Source: an uncultured Eubacteriales bacterium (GTDB lineage: Bacteria > Bacillota > Clostridia > Oscillospirales > Oscillospiraceae). Taken from it: a stretch of DNA of 22,865 nucleotides. Location of the stretch: contig CABVBV010000018.1 of the NCBI GenBank assembly GCA_902496595.1, forward strand, positions 1-22,865, read 5' to 3'. A program made the position numbers and the translations under genes. Shown piece after piece: positions 22,319 through 22,865 of the stretch. The first letter of the stretch is position 1. Each line of letters opens with the position of its first letter. The notes under the pieces are model-generated. The model saw only the letters and a list, made by a program, of their open reading frames with translations. It did not search any database and was not told where the DNA came from.

Positions 22319-22865
22319 TTATTTCCCGGCTGCGAGCGCCCTCGCGCCTATGTCGGCTCTCCTGTGCATACCCTCGAAACTTATCCCGTCCGCCGCGGCA
22401 TAGGCTCGCTCCACGGCCTCGGCGAGCGTTTCCCCCGTCGCGGTTACGCCCAGCACCCGGCCTCCGTTCGTGTAGTACCGACCATCCTCCGCCCTCGTGC
22501 CCGCGTGGAACACCTCGGCGGAATGGTCGGGAAGCTGCCCGTTTGCGTCGAGGCCCGATATCTCAAAGCCCTTTTTGTAAGCCTTGGGATATCCGCCCGA
22601 GGCGAGGATGACACAGCAGGCGGACTTGCCAGACCACCTTATGTCCAGCTCGGAGAGCCTGCCCGACGCGACGGCCTCCATGATGTCCAGCAGGTCTGTC
22701 TCGAGCAGGGGGAGCACGACCTGCGTCTCCGGGTCGCCGAAGCGGCAGTTGTACTCAATGACCTTCGGGCCGTCCTTCGTGAGCATGAGACCGAAGTAGA
22801 GGCAGCCGCGGAAGGTGCGGCCCTCGGCGTTCATCGCCCGCACCGTCGGCAGGAAGATGCGCTCC
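22319..22865 (-). CDS. purD: Phosphoribosylamine-glycine ligase, C-terminal part
   Basis: The 3' end of purD; the 5' part lies beyond the right edge. The frame is open to the edge (upstream codons read IFLPTVRAMNAEGRTFRG). The visible part holds the ATP-grasp metal-binding segment VIEYNCRFGDPETQ and the C-terminal GARS domain, with GYPKAYKKGFEISGL and the usual NGGRVLGVTATG. PurD makes GAR from phosphoribosylamine, glycine and ATP, step two of purine synthesis. With purL 21 bp downstream it is part of a larger pur operon that continues to the right. Confidence 0.96.
   Translation of the reverse strand, partial: ERIFLPTVRAMNAEGRTFRGCLYFGLMLTKDGPKVIEYNCRFGDPETQVVLPLLETDLLDIMEAVASGRLSELDIRWSGKSACCVILASGGYPKAYKKGFEISGLDANGQLPDHSAEVFHAGTRAEDGRYYTNGGRVLGVTATGETLAEAVERAYAAADGISFEGMHRRADIGARALAAGK

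Noticed and set aside
1..22865. CRISPR arrays, insertion sequences, riboswitches and rRNA
   Set aside because: I saw no regularly spaced direct repeats, no transposase or integrase frames, no riboswitch-like conserved leader and no rRNA sequence in the window.

Overview
The window looks like a piece of chromosome from a GC-rich Firmicute, most likely a member of the Clostridia. This is inferred from gene content, not from any marker search. The pointers are a YmdB-type phosphodiesterase, a single-chain purL of the roughly 1,230-residue type known from Firmicutes, YhaO/YhaN-like nuclease and ATPase genes, an upp/tsaB/tsaE cluster, strong AGGAGG-type ribosome sites, and sigma-70/SigA-like promoters. 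The backbone is housekeeping DNA. The stretch from about 7.2 to 13.5 kb is visibly richer in A+T, uses different codons and looks acquired.

Layout. 1-172: the end of an unseen plus-strand transcript, closed by a strong terminator. 173-1944 (minus): tsaE, tsaB and upp as a tight operon. Its promoter shares its -35 region with the divergent promoter of a SEDS (RodA/FtsW) gene at 2054-3205. 3463-7107 (plus): an unassigned multi-pass membrane transporter followed by two M20D amidohydrolases, probably a uptake-and-cleavage unit for N-acylated amino acids or small peptides. 7310-12504 (minus): an operon of a cytosolic beta-propeller-like (FG-GAP) protein, a close relative of the UlaG L-ascorbate-6-phosphate lactonase, and a complete tripartite tricarboxylate transporter (TctC, TctB, TctA). 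12546-13379 (plus): a divergent LacI-family regulator that has lost its DNA-binding domain. 13540-17982 (minus): ymdB, an SbcD/YhaO-like nuclease, a YhaN/SbcC-like ATPase with a central membrane hairpin, and a B3/B4-domain protein, mostly coupled by 4-bp overlaps. 18117-18281 (plus): a 54-residue small protein. 18352-18428: tRNA-Arg(ACG), followed by stacked terminators. 18611-22865 (minus): purL and the 3' part of purD.

The most unusual part is the AT-rich island. It pairs a UlaG-type lactonase with a TctABC transporter in place of the ascorbate phosphotransferase system, and places an uncharacterised propeller protein, translationally coupled to it, upstream. The head-to-head junction at about 12,465-12,550 appears to be a deletion (or an assembly join). 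The LacI reading frame runs open upstream into its linker and then stops where the helix-turn-helix should be. On the other strand the propeller gene has no ribosome site or promoter. The promoter/operator region between the two genes seems to be gone, so the operon may now be silent, constitutive from elsewhere, or misassembled.
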